Origin: Pelomonas asaccharophilus_A
Lineage (GTDB): Bacteria > Pseudomonadota > Gammaproteobacteria > Burkholderiales > Burkholderiaceae_C
DNA length: 64,000 nucleotides
NCBI RefSeq assembly: GCF_031458115.1
Contig: NZ_JAVDXV010000001.1
Span: 806,001-870,000, forward strand
Direction of reading: 5' to 3'
The first letter of the stretch is position 1. Each line of letters starts with the position of its first letter. Below, piece after piece: positions 56,396 through 64,000 of this stretch. The translations under genes and the position numbers were made by a program. The notes under the pieces are model-generated. The model made no database searches and was not told the DNA's origin. It saw only the letters and a list, made by a program, of their open reading frames with translations.

Positions 56396-58434
56396 GCACG
56401 CTTCAGAGCTACATCGCCGGCCGCTGGGTCGGCGCCACGGCCGCCAAACCGCTGGCGAGCGCGATCAACGGCCGGGTCGTCGCGCACACCCACGAGGAAA
56501 CGCTCGACTTCGCGGAGGCGATGAGCTTTGCGCGCGGCACGGCCTTGCCCGGCCTGCTGCGCACGCATTTCCAGGACCGCGCCCGCGTGCTGAAGGCGCT
56601 GGCCGCCTACCTGCTGGAACGCAAGGAGCAGTTGTACGCGATCAGCGCCCACACGGGCGCGACGCGCAGCGACTCGTGGATAGACATCGAAGGCGGCATC
56701 GGCACGCTGTTCGCTTACGCGTCCATCGGCGGCAAGGACCTGCCCAGCAGCAACGTGCTGCACGAAGGCCCGCCCATGCGGCTGGGCGCCAACAACCACT
56801 TCATCGGCAGCCACGTGCTGGTGCCCAAGCGCGGCGTGGCGCTGCACATCAACGCGTTCAACTTCCCGATGTGGGGCATGCTGGAGAAGTTCGCGCCCAG
56901 CTTCCTGGCGGGCATGCCCTGCCTGGTGAAGCCGGCCACGGCCACCAGCTATGTGGCCGAGGCCTGTGTGCGCCTCATCGTCGACTCGGGCCTGGTGCCG
57001 GCCGGCGCGCTGCAGTTGATCATCGGCGGCACGGGCGACCTGTTCGAGCGGCTGGATGAGGCCGACGTGGTCACCTTCACCGGCAGCGCCGACACCGCGC
57101 TGATGCTGAAGGCGCACCCCAACCTGCTGAAGAAGAGCATCCCGTTCAACGCCGAGGCCGACAGCCTGAACTGCGCCATCCTGGCGCCCGACGTGACGCC
57201 GGACGACCCGGAGTTCGACCTCTTCATCAAGGAGGTCTCGCGCGAGATGACGGCCAAGGCCGGCCAGAAGTGCACGGCCATCCGCCGCACCATCGTGCCG
57301 GCGAAGCTGGTGGATGCGGTGGCCACGGCACTGAAGGCGCGCCTCAGCAAGACCGTGGTGGGCGACCCCGCCCTGGAAGGCGTGCGCATGGGCGCGCTGG
57401 CCAACAAGGCCCAGCAGGCCGACGTGGCCGAGCGCGTGGCGCAACTGGCGAAGAATTGCGAGTTGCTGCTGAGCGAGCGCGACGGCTTCGCGCCCAAGGG
57501 TGAGGGCGTTGGCGATGGCGCGTTCTACGCACCCACGCTGCTGCTGGCGCGCGACGCGTCCGCCAGCGACGCGCATCACCTCGAGGCCTTCGGCCCGGTG
57601 ACGACGCTGATGCCCTATGGCGACTTCGAAGAAGCCCTGCACCTGGCCACGCTGGGCCGCGGCAGCCTGGTGGGCACCGTCTGCACCAAGACGCCGGCGC
57701 TGGCCGCGCAAGCCGTGCCGACCTTCGCCGCCTGGCACGGCCGCATGCTGGTGCTGGACCGGGAAGCTGCGCTCGAGAACACCGGTCACGGCTCGCCGCT
57801 GCCCAAGCTCAAGCACGGTGGCCCCGGCCGCGCCGGCGGTGGCGAGGAACTGGGCGGCCTGCGTGCGGTGAAGCACTACCTGCAGCGCTGCGCGGTGCAG
57901 GGCTCGCCAACGATGATCTCCGCCGTCACCGGCGAGTACCAGCGTGGCGGCACGGTCACCGAGAGCGACGTCCACCCGTTCCGCCGCTACTTCGAGGACG
58001 TGGAAGTGGGCATGAGCCTGCTGACGCACCGCCGCACGGTGGGCGAGGCCGACATCGTCGCGTTCGGCGGCCTGTCGGGCGACTACTTCTACATGCACTT
58101 CGACGAGGTCGCGGCCAAGGAATCGCCGTTCGGCCAGCGCATCGCGCACGGTTACTTCGTGCTGTCGGCGGCCGCGGGCCTGTTCGTGAGCCCGGCCCCA
58201 GGCCCGGTGCTGGCCAACTACGGCCTGGAGAACCTGCGCTTCGTCACGCCGGTCGCCATCGGCGACACCATCCAGGCGCGCCTGACCGCCAAGCGCAAGA
58301 TCGACCGCCCGCCGCGCGACGACCAGCCTGCACAAGGCGTCATCGGCTGGGACGTGGCCGTGACCAACCAGCGCGGCGAGCTGTGCGCGAGCTACGAGAT
58401 CCTGACGCTGGTGGCCAAGCGGGTCGCAGGCTGA
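56392..58434 (+). CDS. paaZ: Oxepin-CoA hydrolase/3-oxo-5,6-dehydrosuberyl-CoA semialdehyde dehydrogenase PaaZ
   Basis: PaaZ opens the oxepin ring and oxidises the aldehyde. The 680-residue fusion has an N-terminal NADP-dependent aldehyde dehydrogenase (catalytic-Cys motif AKAGQKCTAIRR) to about residue 520. A C-terminal MaoC-type hydratase follows (GGLSGDYFYMHFDEVAA, GQRIAHGYFVLS). The GTG start overlaps the binding-protein stop. Length is standard for this family. Confidence 0.97.
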   Translation: MSTLQSYIAGRWVGATAAKPLASAINGRVVAHTHEETLDFAEAMSFARGTALPGLLRTHFQDRARVLKALAAYLLERKEQLYAISAHTGATRSDSWIDIEGGIGTLFAYASIGGKDLPSSNVLHEGPPMRLGANNHFIGSHVLVPKRGVALHINAFNFPMWGMLEKFAPSFLAGMPCLVKPATATSYVAEACVRLIVDSGLVPAGALQLIIGGTGDLFERLDEADVVTFTGSADTALMLKAHPNLLKKSIPFNAEADSLNCAILAPDVTPDDPEFDLFIKEVSREMTAKAGQKCTAIRRTIVPAKLVDAVATALKARLSKTVVGDPALEGVRMGALANKAQQADVAERVAQLAKNCELLLSERDGFAPKGEGVGDGAFYAPTLLLARDASASDAHHLEAFGPVTTLMPYGDFEEALHLATLGRGSLVGTVCTKTPALAAQAVPTFAAWHGRMLVLDREAALENTGHGSPLPKLKHGGPGRAGGGEELGGLRAVKHYLQRCAVQGSPTMISAVTGEYQRGGTVTESDVHPFRRYFEDVEVGMSLLTHRRTVGEADIVAFGGLSGDYFYMHFDEVAAKESPFGQRIAHGYFVLSAAAGLFVSPAPGPVLANYGLENLRFVTPVAIGDTIQARLTAKRKIDRPPRDDQPAQGVIGWDVAVTNQRGELCASYEILTLVAKRVAG

Positions 58435-58764
58435 TGGATTCCGCCAAGGCCCGCGAGCTCGCGCTGGCCTTGCCCCGGTGCGGTCGAGATGCCGCATCAC
58501 GAGCTGACGTCGTTCCGCCTGCCGGGCAGCAAGGGCCGCATCTTCGCGACGATGACGCCCGACGGCGCAGAGCTGCGCGTGTTCATCCAGGACGACGATG
58601 CCCGCGATGCGTGGATCGCGCGCGAAGCGGGCGTCGTCGAGCCGCTGTTCTGGGGCGCCAAACGCTGCGGCGTGAAGCTGCTGCTGGCAAGAGCCAGTCC
58701 GGCGTGGGTCAAGGAGTTGCTCGGCCAGGCCTGGCGCGAGCTGGGCGGCCCCGTCAGCGGGTGA
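58434..58764 (+). pseudogene. MmcQ/YjbR-like protein gene with a single-base frameshift
   Basis: The start (MDSAKARELALALP) overlaps the paaZ stop. The usual family text AVEMPHHELTSFRLPGSKGRIFATM then continues in a different frame. The sequence has four C at 58473-58476 where three would keep the frame, so one extra C is indicated. Restoring it would give a 109-residue YjbR-type protein (DNA-binding-like fold, unknown function). Either the gene is broken or this is a sequencing error in a homopolymer. Confidence 0.8.
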
Positions 58765-59488
58765 CGGTGGCGCTGTTGTTGCCTTCGGCCGCGGCCTTGA
58801 GGTCGGCGCGGCGCGCGCCGGTGAAGCGCTTGGCCCAATAGGCGTCGCGCATGTCTTCCACGCGCACGGCGCTGCCGGTGCGCGGCGCATGGATGAACTT
58901 GCCTTCGCCGACGTAGATGCCCACATGGCTGAAGGTGGCGCGCATGGTGTTGAAGAACACCAGGTCGCCCGGCTTGAGTTCGTCCTTGCGGATGGACAAC
59001 AGGCTGTTCATCTTGGCCTGCTCGTCGGCGCGGCGCGGCAGCACCAGGCCCACGCTCATCTCGAAGATGTGGCGCGTGAAGCCGCTGCAGTCGAAGCCGT
59101 TCTCCACCGAGTTGCCGCCCCGCGTGTAGCGCACGCCCAGGAAGTTCATCGCCGACAGCACCAGGTCGGAGGCCGTGTCGCGCACGCTGCTCAACAGCCG
59201 CGACGGTGCGCTCTGCTCTGAAGTGACCAGCAGGCCGCGTTCACTGAGGAAGCGGCTGACGGCGTCCTGCCCCGTTGCGGTCGTCGCGGTGGCCGGCTTG
59301 GCGGCCTTGTCGGTCGCGGCCTGCTGCTGCAGGCTCTGGCCGTAGGCGCCCGTCATCGTGCCCGGCGGCGGCGTCGATGCATTGATGGTGGAGGCCTGGG
59401 CCACGCCTTGCGCATGCGCAGCGCAAGCCACGGCTAGCAGGCCGGCGGCAGCAATGCGATTCAGCAGGGCAATGGAGACCAGGGACAT
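58754..59488 (-). CDS. NlpC/P60-family (C40) peptidoglycan hydrolase
   Basis: The 244-residue secreted protein has a signal peptide (LLNRIAAAGLLAVACAAHA), an alanine/threonine-rich spacer and a C-terminal NlpC/P60 domain. The catalytic Cys lies in NGFDCSGFTRHIF and the His in FSHVGIYVGEGKFIHAPR. It should cleave peptidoglycan stem peptides. It overlaps the frameshifted YjbR-like gene by 11 bases in convergent orientation. The upstream 238 bases show no clear feature. Confidence 0.9.
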   Translation of the reverse strand: MSLVSIALLNRIAAAGLLAVACAAHAQGVAQASTINASTPPPGTMTGAYGQSLQQQAATDKAAKPATATTATGQDAVSRFLSERGLLVTSEQSAPSRLLSSVRDTASDLVLSAMNFLGVRYTRGGNSVENGFDCSGFTRHIFEMSVGLVLPRRADEQAKMNSLLSIRKDELKPGDLVFFNTMRATFSHVGIYVGEGKFIHAPRTGSAVRVEDMRDAYWAKRFTGARRADLKAAAEGNNSATVTR

Positions 59489-59726
59489 TCGAGACGAGAG
59501 AGACCGGGAACGGGCCGCGAGGGCCGGATAGCAGAGTGGGTACAGCGGCGCGGAGGGTAGGGGGGGCACCCGGCAGCGTCAACCAAAGCGGAAGTAAAGC
59601 GCGCGATTTTCAGGGCAAACCCCGGTACCTCAAGCGTCTCTCTTCGTAAAAACCCTGAAATTCCTCACGCCGGCGGCTTGCGCGAGGTCAGACTGCCGTC
59701 AGTGCCCCCGGGCCACACTCGTTCCC

Positions 59727-61622
59727 ATGAGCCCGACCGCCTACGCCGACTTCCACGCCCGCTCGCTGACCGAGCGCGATGCCTTCTGGGCCGAACAGGC
59801 CAAGCGCATTGACTGGCAGACCCCGCCACAGCAGATTTGCGATGCCAGCCAGCCGCCGTTCGCGCGCTGGTTCGTCGGCGGCACGACCAACCTGTGCCAC
59901 AACGCGGTGGACCGTCACGCGGCCACGCGGCCCGGTGACCGTGCGCTGATCTGGGTGTCCACCGAGGTGGGCCAGGAAAAGGTCTACAGCTTCGCGCAGC
60001 TGCAGGCCGAGGTGGAGGCCATGGCCGCCATGCTGCTCGCGCAGGGCGTGGGGCCCGGTGATCGTGTGCTGATCTACATGCCCATGATTCCGGAGGCCGC
60101 GTTCGCGATGCTGGCCTGCGCGCGCATTGGCGCCATCCATTCGGTGGTGTTCGGCGGTTTCGCGTCCGTGAGCCTGGCCAGCCGCATCGACGACGCGGTG
60201 CCCACGCTCATCGTCAGCGCCGACGCGGGCAGCCGTGGCGGCAAACGCGTGGCCTACAAGCCGCTGCTGGACGAGGCCATCACGCTGGCCCAGCACAAGC
60301 CGGCCGCCGTGCTGATGGTGGACCGCGGCCTGGTGCCGTTCGAACGCGTGGCGGGCCGCGACCTGGACTACGCCGAACTGCGCCGCCGGCACGACGGTGC
60401 CCGCGTGCCCTGCGCCTGGCTGGAGAGCAACACGCCCAGCTACACGCTGTACACCAGCGGTACGACCGGCAGGCCCAAGGGCGTGCAGCGCGACGTGGGA
60501 GGCTATGCGGTGGCGCTGGCCGCCAGCATGGACTGGATCTTTGGCGGCAAGCCCGGCGAGACCTACTTCTCCACCAGCGATATCGGCTGGGTCGTGGGGC
60601 ACAGCTACATCGTCTACGGCCCGCTGATCCACGGCATGGCCACGTTGATGTACGAGGGCACGCCGGTGAACCCCGATGCCGCGGTGCTGTGGAGCCTCGT
60701 CGAGAAGTACCAGGTCACCGTCATGTTCAGCGCGCCCACCGCCGTGCGCGTGCTGAAGAAGCACGACGCCGTGCTGCTGAAGCGGCACGACCTGTCGTCC
60801 TTGCGCGCGCTGTTTCTGGCCGGCGAGCCGCTGGACGAGCCCACCGCGCGCTGGATCGCCGAGGGCCTGGGCGTGCCTATCATCGACAACTACTGGCAGA
60901 CGGAGACCGGCTGGCCGCTGCTGACCGTGGCCCACCACATCCCGGGCGTCGAAGCCGTGCCCACCCGCCTGGGCTCACCCGGCGTGCCCATGTACGGCTA
61001 TGACGTGAAGCTGCTGGACGAGCAGACCGGCGTCGAGCTGACCGGGCCGGATCAGAAGGGCGTGCTGGCCATTGCTCACCCGCTGCCGCCCGGTGCGCTG
61101 CAGACCGTGTGGGGCGACGACGCCCGCTTCGTGAACACCTACTGGCGCAGCATTCCTGGCCGCGAGGTCTATTCCACCTTCGACTGGGCCACGCGCGACG
61201 CCGACGGCTACACCTTCATCCTGGGCCGCACCGACGACGTCATCAACGTGGCGGGCCACCGGCTGGGCACGCGGGAGATCGAGGAGTGCATCTCGGGCCA
61301 TGCGGCGTTGGCGGAGGTGGCCGTGGTAGGTGTGGCGGATCAGCTCAAGGGCCAGGTCGCCATCGCCTTCGCCGTGCTGCGCGACGCGGCGCTGGCGTCG
61401 CCCGCGCTGGAAGGCGAGATCATGAAGCACGTGGACGCGCAACTGGGCGCCGTGGCCCGGCCCGCGCGCGTGCTGTTCGTGACGCTGCTGCCCAAGACAC
61501 GCTCCGGCAAGCTGCTGCGTCGCGCGCTGCAGGCTGTGGCCGAAGGCCGCGACCCGGGCGACCTGACGACGCTGGACGATCCCTCGGCGCTGGCCCAGGT
61601 GAAAACCCTGCTGCACAAGTAG
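59727..61622 (+). CDS. prpE: Acyl-CoA synthetase of the propionate-CoA ligase (PrpE) type
   Basis: The 631-residue AMP-forming enzyme shows SVVFGGFASVSLASRI, the nucleotide loop YTSGTTGRPKGVQRD, YWQTETGWPL and the C-terminal lysine motif KTRSGKLLRRAL. Its N-terminus (YADFHARSLTERDAFWAEQAKRIDWQTPP) is typical of propionate-activating rather than acetate-activating enzymes. No prpB/C/D genes are nearby, so the substrate is a family-level inference. Confidence 0.88.
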   Translation: MSPTAYADFHARSLTERDAFWAEQAKRIDWQTPPQQICDASQPPFARWFVGGTTNLCHNAVDRHAATRPGDRALIWVSTEVGQEKVYSFAQLQAEVEAMAAMLLAQGVGPGDRVLIYMPMIPEAAFAMLACARIGAIHSVVFGGFASVSLASRIDDAVPTLIVSADAGSRGGKRVAYKPLLDEAITLAQHKPAAVLMVDRGLVPFERVAGRDLDYAELRRRHDGARVPCAWLESNTPSYTLYTSGTTGRPKGVQRDVGGYAVALAASMDWIFGGKPGETYFSTSDIGWVVGHSYIVYGPLIHGMATLMYEGTPVNPDAAVLWSLVEKYQVTVMFSAPTAVRVLKKHDAVLLKRHDLSSLRALFLAGEPLDEPTARWIAEGLGVPIIDNYWQTETGWPLLTVAHHIPGVEAVPTRLGSPGVPMYGYDVKLLDEQTGVELTGPDQKGVLAIAHPLPPGALQTVWGDDARFVNTYWRSIPGREVYSTFDWATRDADGYTFILGRTDDVINVAGHRLGTREIEECISGHAALAEVAVVGVADQLKGQVAIAFAVLRDAALASPALEGEIMKHVDAQLGAVARPARVLFVTLLPKTRSGKLLRRALQAVAEGRDPGDLTTLDDPSALAQVKTLLHK

Positions 61623-61687
61623 GGGCGTGAGGAACGGCCGGCCGTGGCCGTCACCGCAGAATCGGCGCCTTCCCACGAGGAGCCACG

Positions 61688-63658
61688 ATGAAGACCGCCC
61701 TGACCACGCTGGCCAGCCTGCTGCTGGCCGCCACCGCGCAAGCCCAACCCAAGCTGCCCGGCCCCAACTTCCCCACCTACAACAGCGTCGCCGATGTGCA
61801 GACCCGCTGTGATGCGGGCCTCAAGGGCGCCAAGCAGCGCGTCACACAGCTGGAGAAGCGCAAGGTCGACGCCGGCTGGCTGGCCGCGCTGGACGACCTG
61901 ACGGTCTACTTCGAGGATCACCAGTACCCCAACGACTTCATCCTCAACGTCCACCCGGTCAAGGCCATCCGCGATGCGGCCCAGGCCTGCTCGCTGCGCT
62001 GGGCCGACTTCAGCTCCAGCCTGGGCCAGAACGAGAAGCTGTTCCGCGCGCTGCAGAAGGCGCCCAAGAAGGACGGCATCGACGCCGAGTTCGTGCGCTT
62101 GGCCTCGGGCCAGTTCGAGGACACGGGTGTGGCGCTGCCCAAGGCCAAGCGTGAGCGCGCCAAGCAGATCCTGGACAAGCTGACCGAGCTGGACCAGCAG
62201 TTCAACAAGAACATCCGCGACGCTGGCACCCGCGTGGCCTTCACCGAGGCCGAGTTGAAGGGCGTGCCCGCCAGCGTGTGGGAGAAGGCCAAGCGCGACG
62301 AGCAGGGCCGCATCGTGCTGGGCGTGGACTACCCCAGCTATGTGCCGGTGATGCGCAGCGCCGAGAGCGAGGCCGCGCGCCAGCGCATGTGGCTGGCCAA
62401 GACCAACGAGGGCGGCCAGCCCAACCTGGACCTGCTGGCCCAGATCGTCACGCTGCGCGGCGAGTACGCCAAGTTGTTCGGCTTCGACAACTACGTGGAC
62501 TTCAACCTGCGCCGCCGCATGGCCAAGGACGGCGCGACGGCGACGAAGTTCCTCGATTCCGTGACCGGCGCCGTCAACGCGCGCGAGAAGACCGAGCTGC
62601 AGGAGCTGCGCGCCGCCAAGGCCCAGCACGTGGGCACGGCGCTGGACGCCACCACCGTGCAGCGCTGGGACGCCACCTTCTACGGCGAACGCCTGAAGCG
62701 CGAGAAGTTCAGCGTCGACCAGAACGCGTTCCGCCCCTACTTCCCGCCGCAGGCCAGCCTGGAGTTCTCGATGAAGATCATCGAGCAGCTGATGGGCGTG
62801 AAGTACCAGCGCGTGGACAACACACTGTGGCACGACGAGGTGCAGACCTATGTCGTCAGCGACGCGGCCTCGGGCCAGCCCATCGCGCAGATGTACGTGG
62901 ACCTGTACCCGCGCGACGGCAAGTACAACCACGCCGCCGTGTGGCCGCTGCGCGGCAGCGCCACGCGCGCGGGCCGCACGCCGGCCGCGGCGCTGGTCGT
63001 CAACTTCGACCGGCAAGGCCTGACGCTGGACGAGGTCGAGACGCTGCTGCACGAGCTGGGCCACGCGGTGCACGTGAACCTGTCCAAGACCCGCTATGCC
63101 GCGACCGCAGGCACGGCCGTCATGCACGACTTCGTCGAGGCGCCGTCGCAGATGCTGGAGGACTGGGTCTACGACAAGAACGTGCTGAAGCTGATGCAGG
63201 CCGTTTGCGCCGACTGCAAGCCGGTGCCCGACGCGATGGTGGCGCAGGCGCAGGCCGCCAAGCACTACGGCAAGGGTGGCCAGTTCGGCCGCCAGCACCT
63301 GTACGCCAGCTACGACATCACGCTGCACCAGCAGGCCAAGCCCGAACCGCTGCCGCTGTGGGCCAAGATGGAAGGCGCCACGCCGCTGGGCCATGTGAAG
63401 GACACGAAGTTCCCGGCCGGTTTCGCCCACATCGCGGGCGGCTATGGCGCGGGCTACTACGGTTACCTGTGGAGCCTGGTGGTGGCCATGGACCTGCGCA
63501 CGGCGTTCGAGAAGGACAAGCTGGGCGCCGACGCCGGCAAGCGCTATCGCGACGCGGTGCTGGGCCAGGGCGCGCAGAAGCCGGCGCCGGAACTGGTCAA
63601 GGACTTCCTGGGCCGCGAGTCGAACTCGCAGGCGTTCTTCGAGTACCTGAAGAAATAA
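61688..63658 (+). CDS. M3-family zinc metallopeptidase, exported
   Basis: The 656-residue protein has a signal peptide (MKTALTTLASLLLAATAQAQ) and the M3 catalytic motif LLHELGHAVH near residue 455, with HDFVEAPSQMLEDWVYD downstream providing the third ligand. M3 members (thimet oligopeptidase/Dcp type) degrade short peptides; this one would act in the periplasm. It begins 65 bases after the synthetase gene and is followed by a strong terminator. Confidence 0.92.
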   Translation: MKTALTTLASLLLAATAQAQPKLPGPNFPTYNSVADVQTRCDAGLKGAKQRVTQLEKRKVDAGWLAALDDLTVYFEDHQYPNDFILNVHPVKAIRDAAQACSLRWADFSSSLGQNEKLFRALQKAPKKDGIDAEFVRLASGQFEDTGVALPKAKRERAKQILDKLTELDQQFNKNIRDAGTRVAFTEAELKGVPASVWEKAKRDEQGRIVLGVDYPSYVPVMRSAESEAARQRMWLAKTNEGGQPNLDLLAQIVTLRGEYAKLFGFDNYVDFNLRRRMAKDGATATKFLDSVTGAVNAREKTELQELRAAKAQHVGTALDATTVQRWDATFYGERLKREKFSVDQNAFRPYFPPQASLEFSMKIIEQLMGVKYQRVDNTLWHDEVQTYVVSDAASGQPIAQMYVDLYPRDGKYNHAAVWPLRGSATRAGRTPAAALVVNFDRQGLTLDEVETLLHELGHAVHVNLSKTRYAATAGTAVMHDFVEAPSQMLEDWVYDKNVLKLMQAVCADCKPVPDAMVAQAQAAKHYGKGGQFGRQHLYASYDITLHQQAKPEPLPLWAKMEGATPLGHVKDTKFPAGFAHIAGGYGAGYYGYLWSLVVAMDLRTAFEKDKLGADAGKRYRDAVLGQGAQKPAPELVKDFLGRESNSQAFFEYLKK

Positions 63659-63662
63659 AAAC

Positions 63663-63686
63663 GGGCCGCGAAAGCGGCCCTTTCTT
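63663..63686 (+). terminator. Rho-independent terminator after the M3 peptidase
   Basis: GGGCCGC and GCGGCCC (63663-63669 and 63674-63680) pair around a GAAA tetraloop and are followed by TTTCTT. It is 4 bases past the stop and may also receive the convergent gene. Confidence 0.9.
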
Positions 63687-63699
63687 CATGTGCGGCGCT

Positions 63700-63993
63700 T
63701 CAGTGCCCGCAGCTGCTGGAGCCACAGCCTGAGTCGGTGGCTTCGGCGGCTGCAGGCTCACGGCACTCGCCCGTCACCGGGTCGAAGCCACGCTGCTCCA
63801 TCGTGAACACCAGCGCCGCGTCCATCGCCTCGGCATGCTGCGGGAACCAGCCCGCCAGCTCGGTGCGCAGGATGTTCAGCGGCTCGCGGTCGTTCAGCTC
63901 GGTCGCGTAGCGCAGCGCCTCGCGCATCACGTTCAGCACCATCGCGTGCTGGCTGCTGTGGCAGTTCTGCGCCTCGAAGCCGCAGCGCGCCAT
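63700..63993 (-). CDS. Small cysteine-rich-tailed protein of unknown function
   Basis: The 97 residues carry two N-terminal cysteines with histidines (CGFEAQNCHSSQHAM), a helical centre and a cysteine/serine tail (SGCGSSSCGH) that could bind metal. I do not recognise a family. The frame remains open to the window edge, so the true start may lie outside. Confidence 0.55.
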   Translation of the reverse strand: MARCGFEAQNCHSSQHAMVLNVMREALRYATELNDREPLNILRTELAGWFPQHAEAMDAALVFTMEQRGFDPVTGECREPAAAEATDSGCGSSSCGH

Positions 63994-64000
63994 CCAGTCC

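Overview
The window is very GC-rich and densely coded, with long antisense open frames that are artefacts of base composition. Gene content points to a betaproteobacterium of the order Burkholderiales, probably in or near the Rubrivivax/Leptothrix/Roseateles (Sphaerotilaceae) group. The evidence is a PEP-CTERM protein, a complete paaABCDE oxygenase operon with a TetR-type paaR, nadA/nadB, ureEFGD, and the style of the S9 peptidases. This placement is an inference from gene content. I saw no rRNA, tRNA, CRISPR array, insertion sequence or phage gene, and no gene-free stretch longer than about 300 bases.

Layout. 1-5.7 kb (minus): one tight operon in the order SPFH/SHOCT protein, DUF4178 zinc-ribbon membrane protein, DUF350 membrane protein, YciI-like protein, TolB-like beta-propeller, and a membrane-anchored spermidine-synthase-like aminopropyltransferase cut by the window edge. 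This is the best candidate for a poorly described system. 5.9-9.3 kb (plus): moaE, crcB, then clpB behind a sigma-32-like promoter. 9.4-19.7 kb: a diguanylate cyclase, an AraC regulator with a DUF2804 protein, a sterol-desaturase-family protein, and three tandem S9 peptidase paralogues. 19.9-25.9 kb: nadB, a PmrAB/QseBC-like two-component system, and divergently from it one protein that fuses a PAP2 phosphatase to an EptA-type phosphoethanolamine transferase. 25.9-28 kb: an SPFH protein, a membrane protein and a ribbon-helix-helix regulator in one operon, with a 16-bp perfect palindrome just upstream.

28-35 kb: a comFB-like gene and nadA, a periplasmic binding protein, a small sigma-factor operon with a triplicated-domain secreted protein, a TPR protein, and a PEP-CTERM protein with a sigma-54-type promoter. 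35-48 kb: an AraC/MFS divergent pair, a dienoyl-CoA-isomerase-like crotonase, and urease accessory genes ureE, ureF, ureG, ureD without ureABC but with an outer-membrane barrel gene inserted. These are followed by mixed housekeeping genes, including moaA-mobA and a PfkB kinase.

48.4-58.4 kb (plus): a phenylacetate operon paaG-paaI-paaK-paaABCDE-paaR-(binding protein)-paaZ. It has a 14-bp palindromic putative PaaR operator ahead of paaG and a 24-bp-arm inverted repeat between paaK and paaA. Together these activate phenylacetate to its CoA thioester, epoxidise it, isomerise it to the oxepin and open the ring. The later beta-oxidation genes (paaF, paaH, paaJ) are not in the window. The tail holds a frameshifted YjbR-like gene, a C40 peptidase, an acyl-CoA synthetase of the PrpE type, an M3 metallopeptidase and an unrecognised small gene at the edge.
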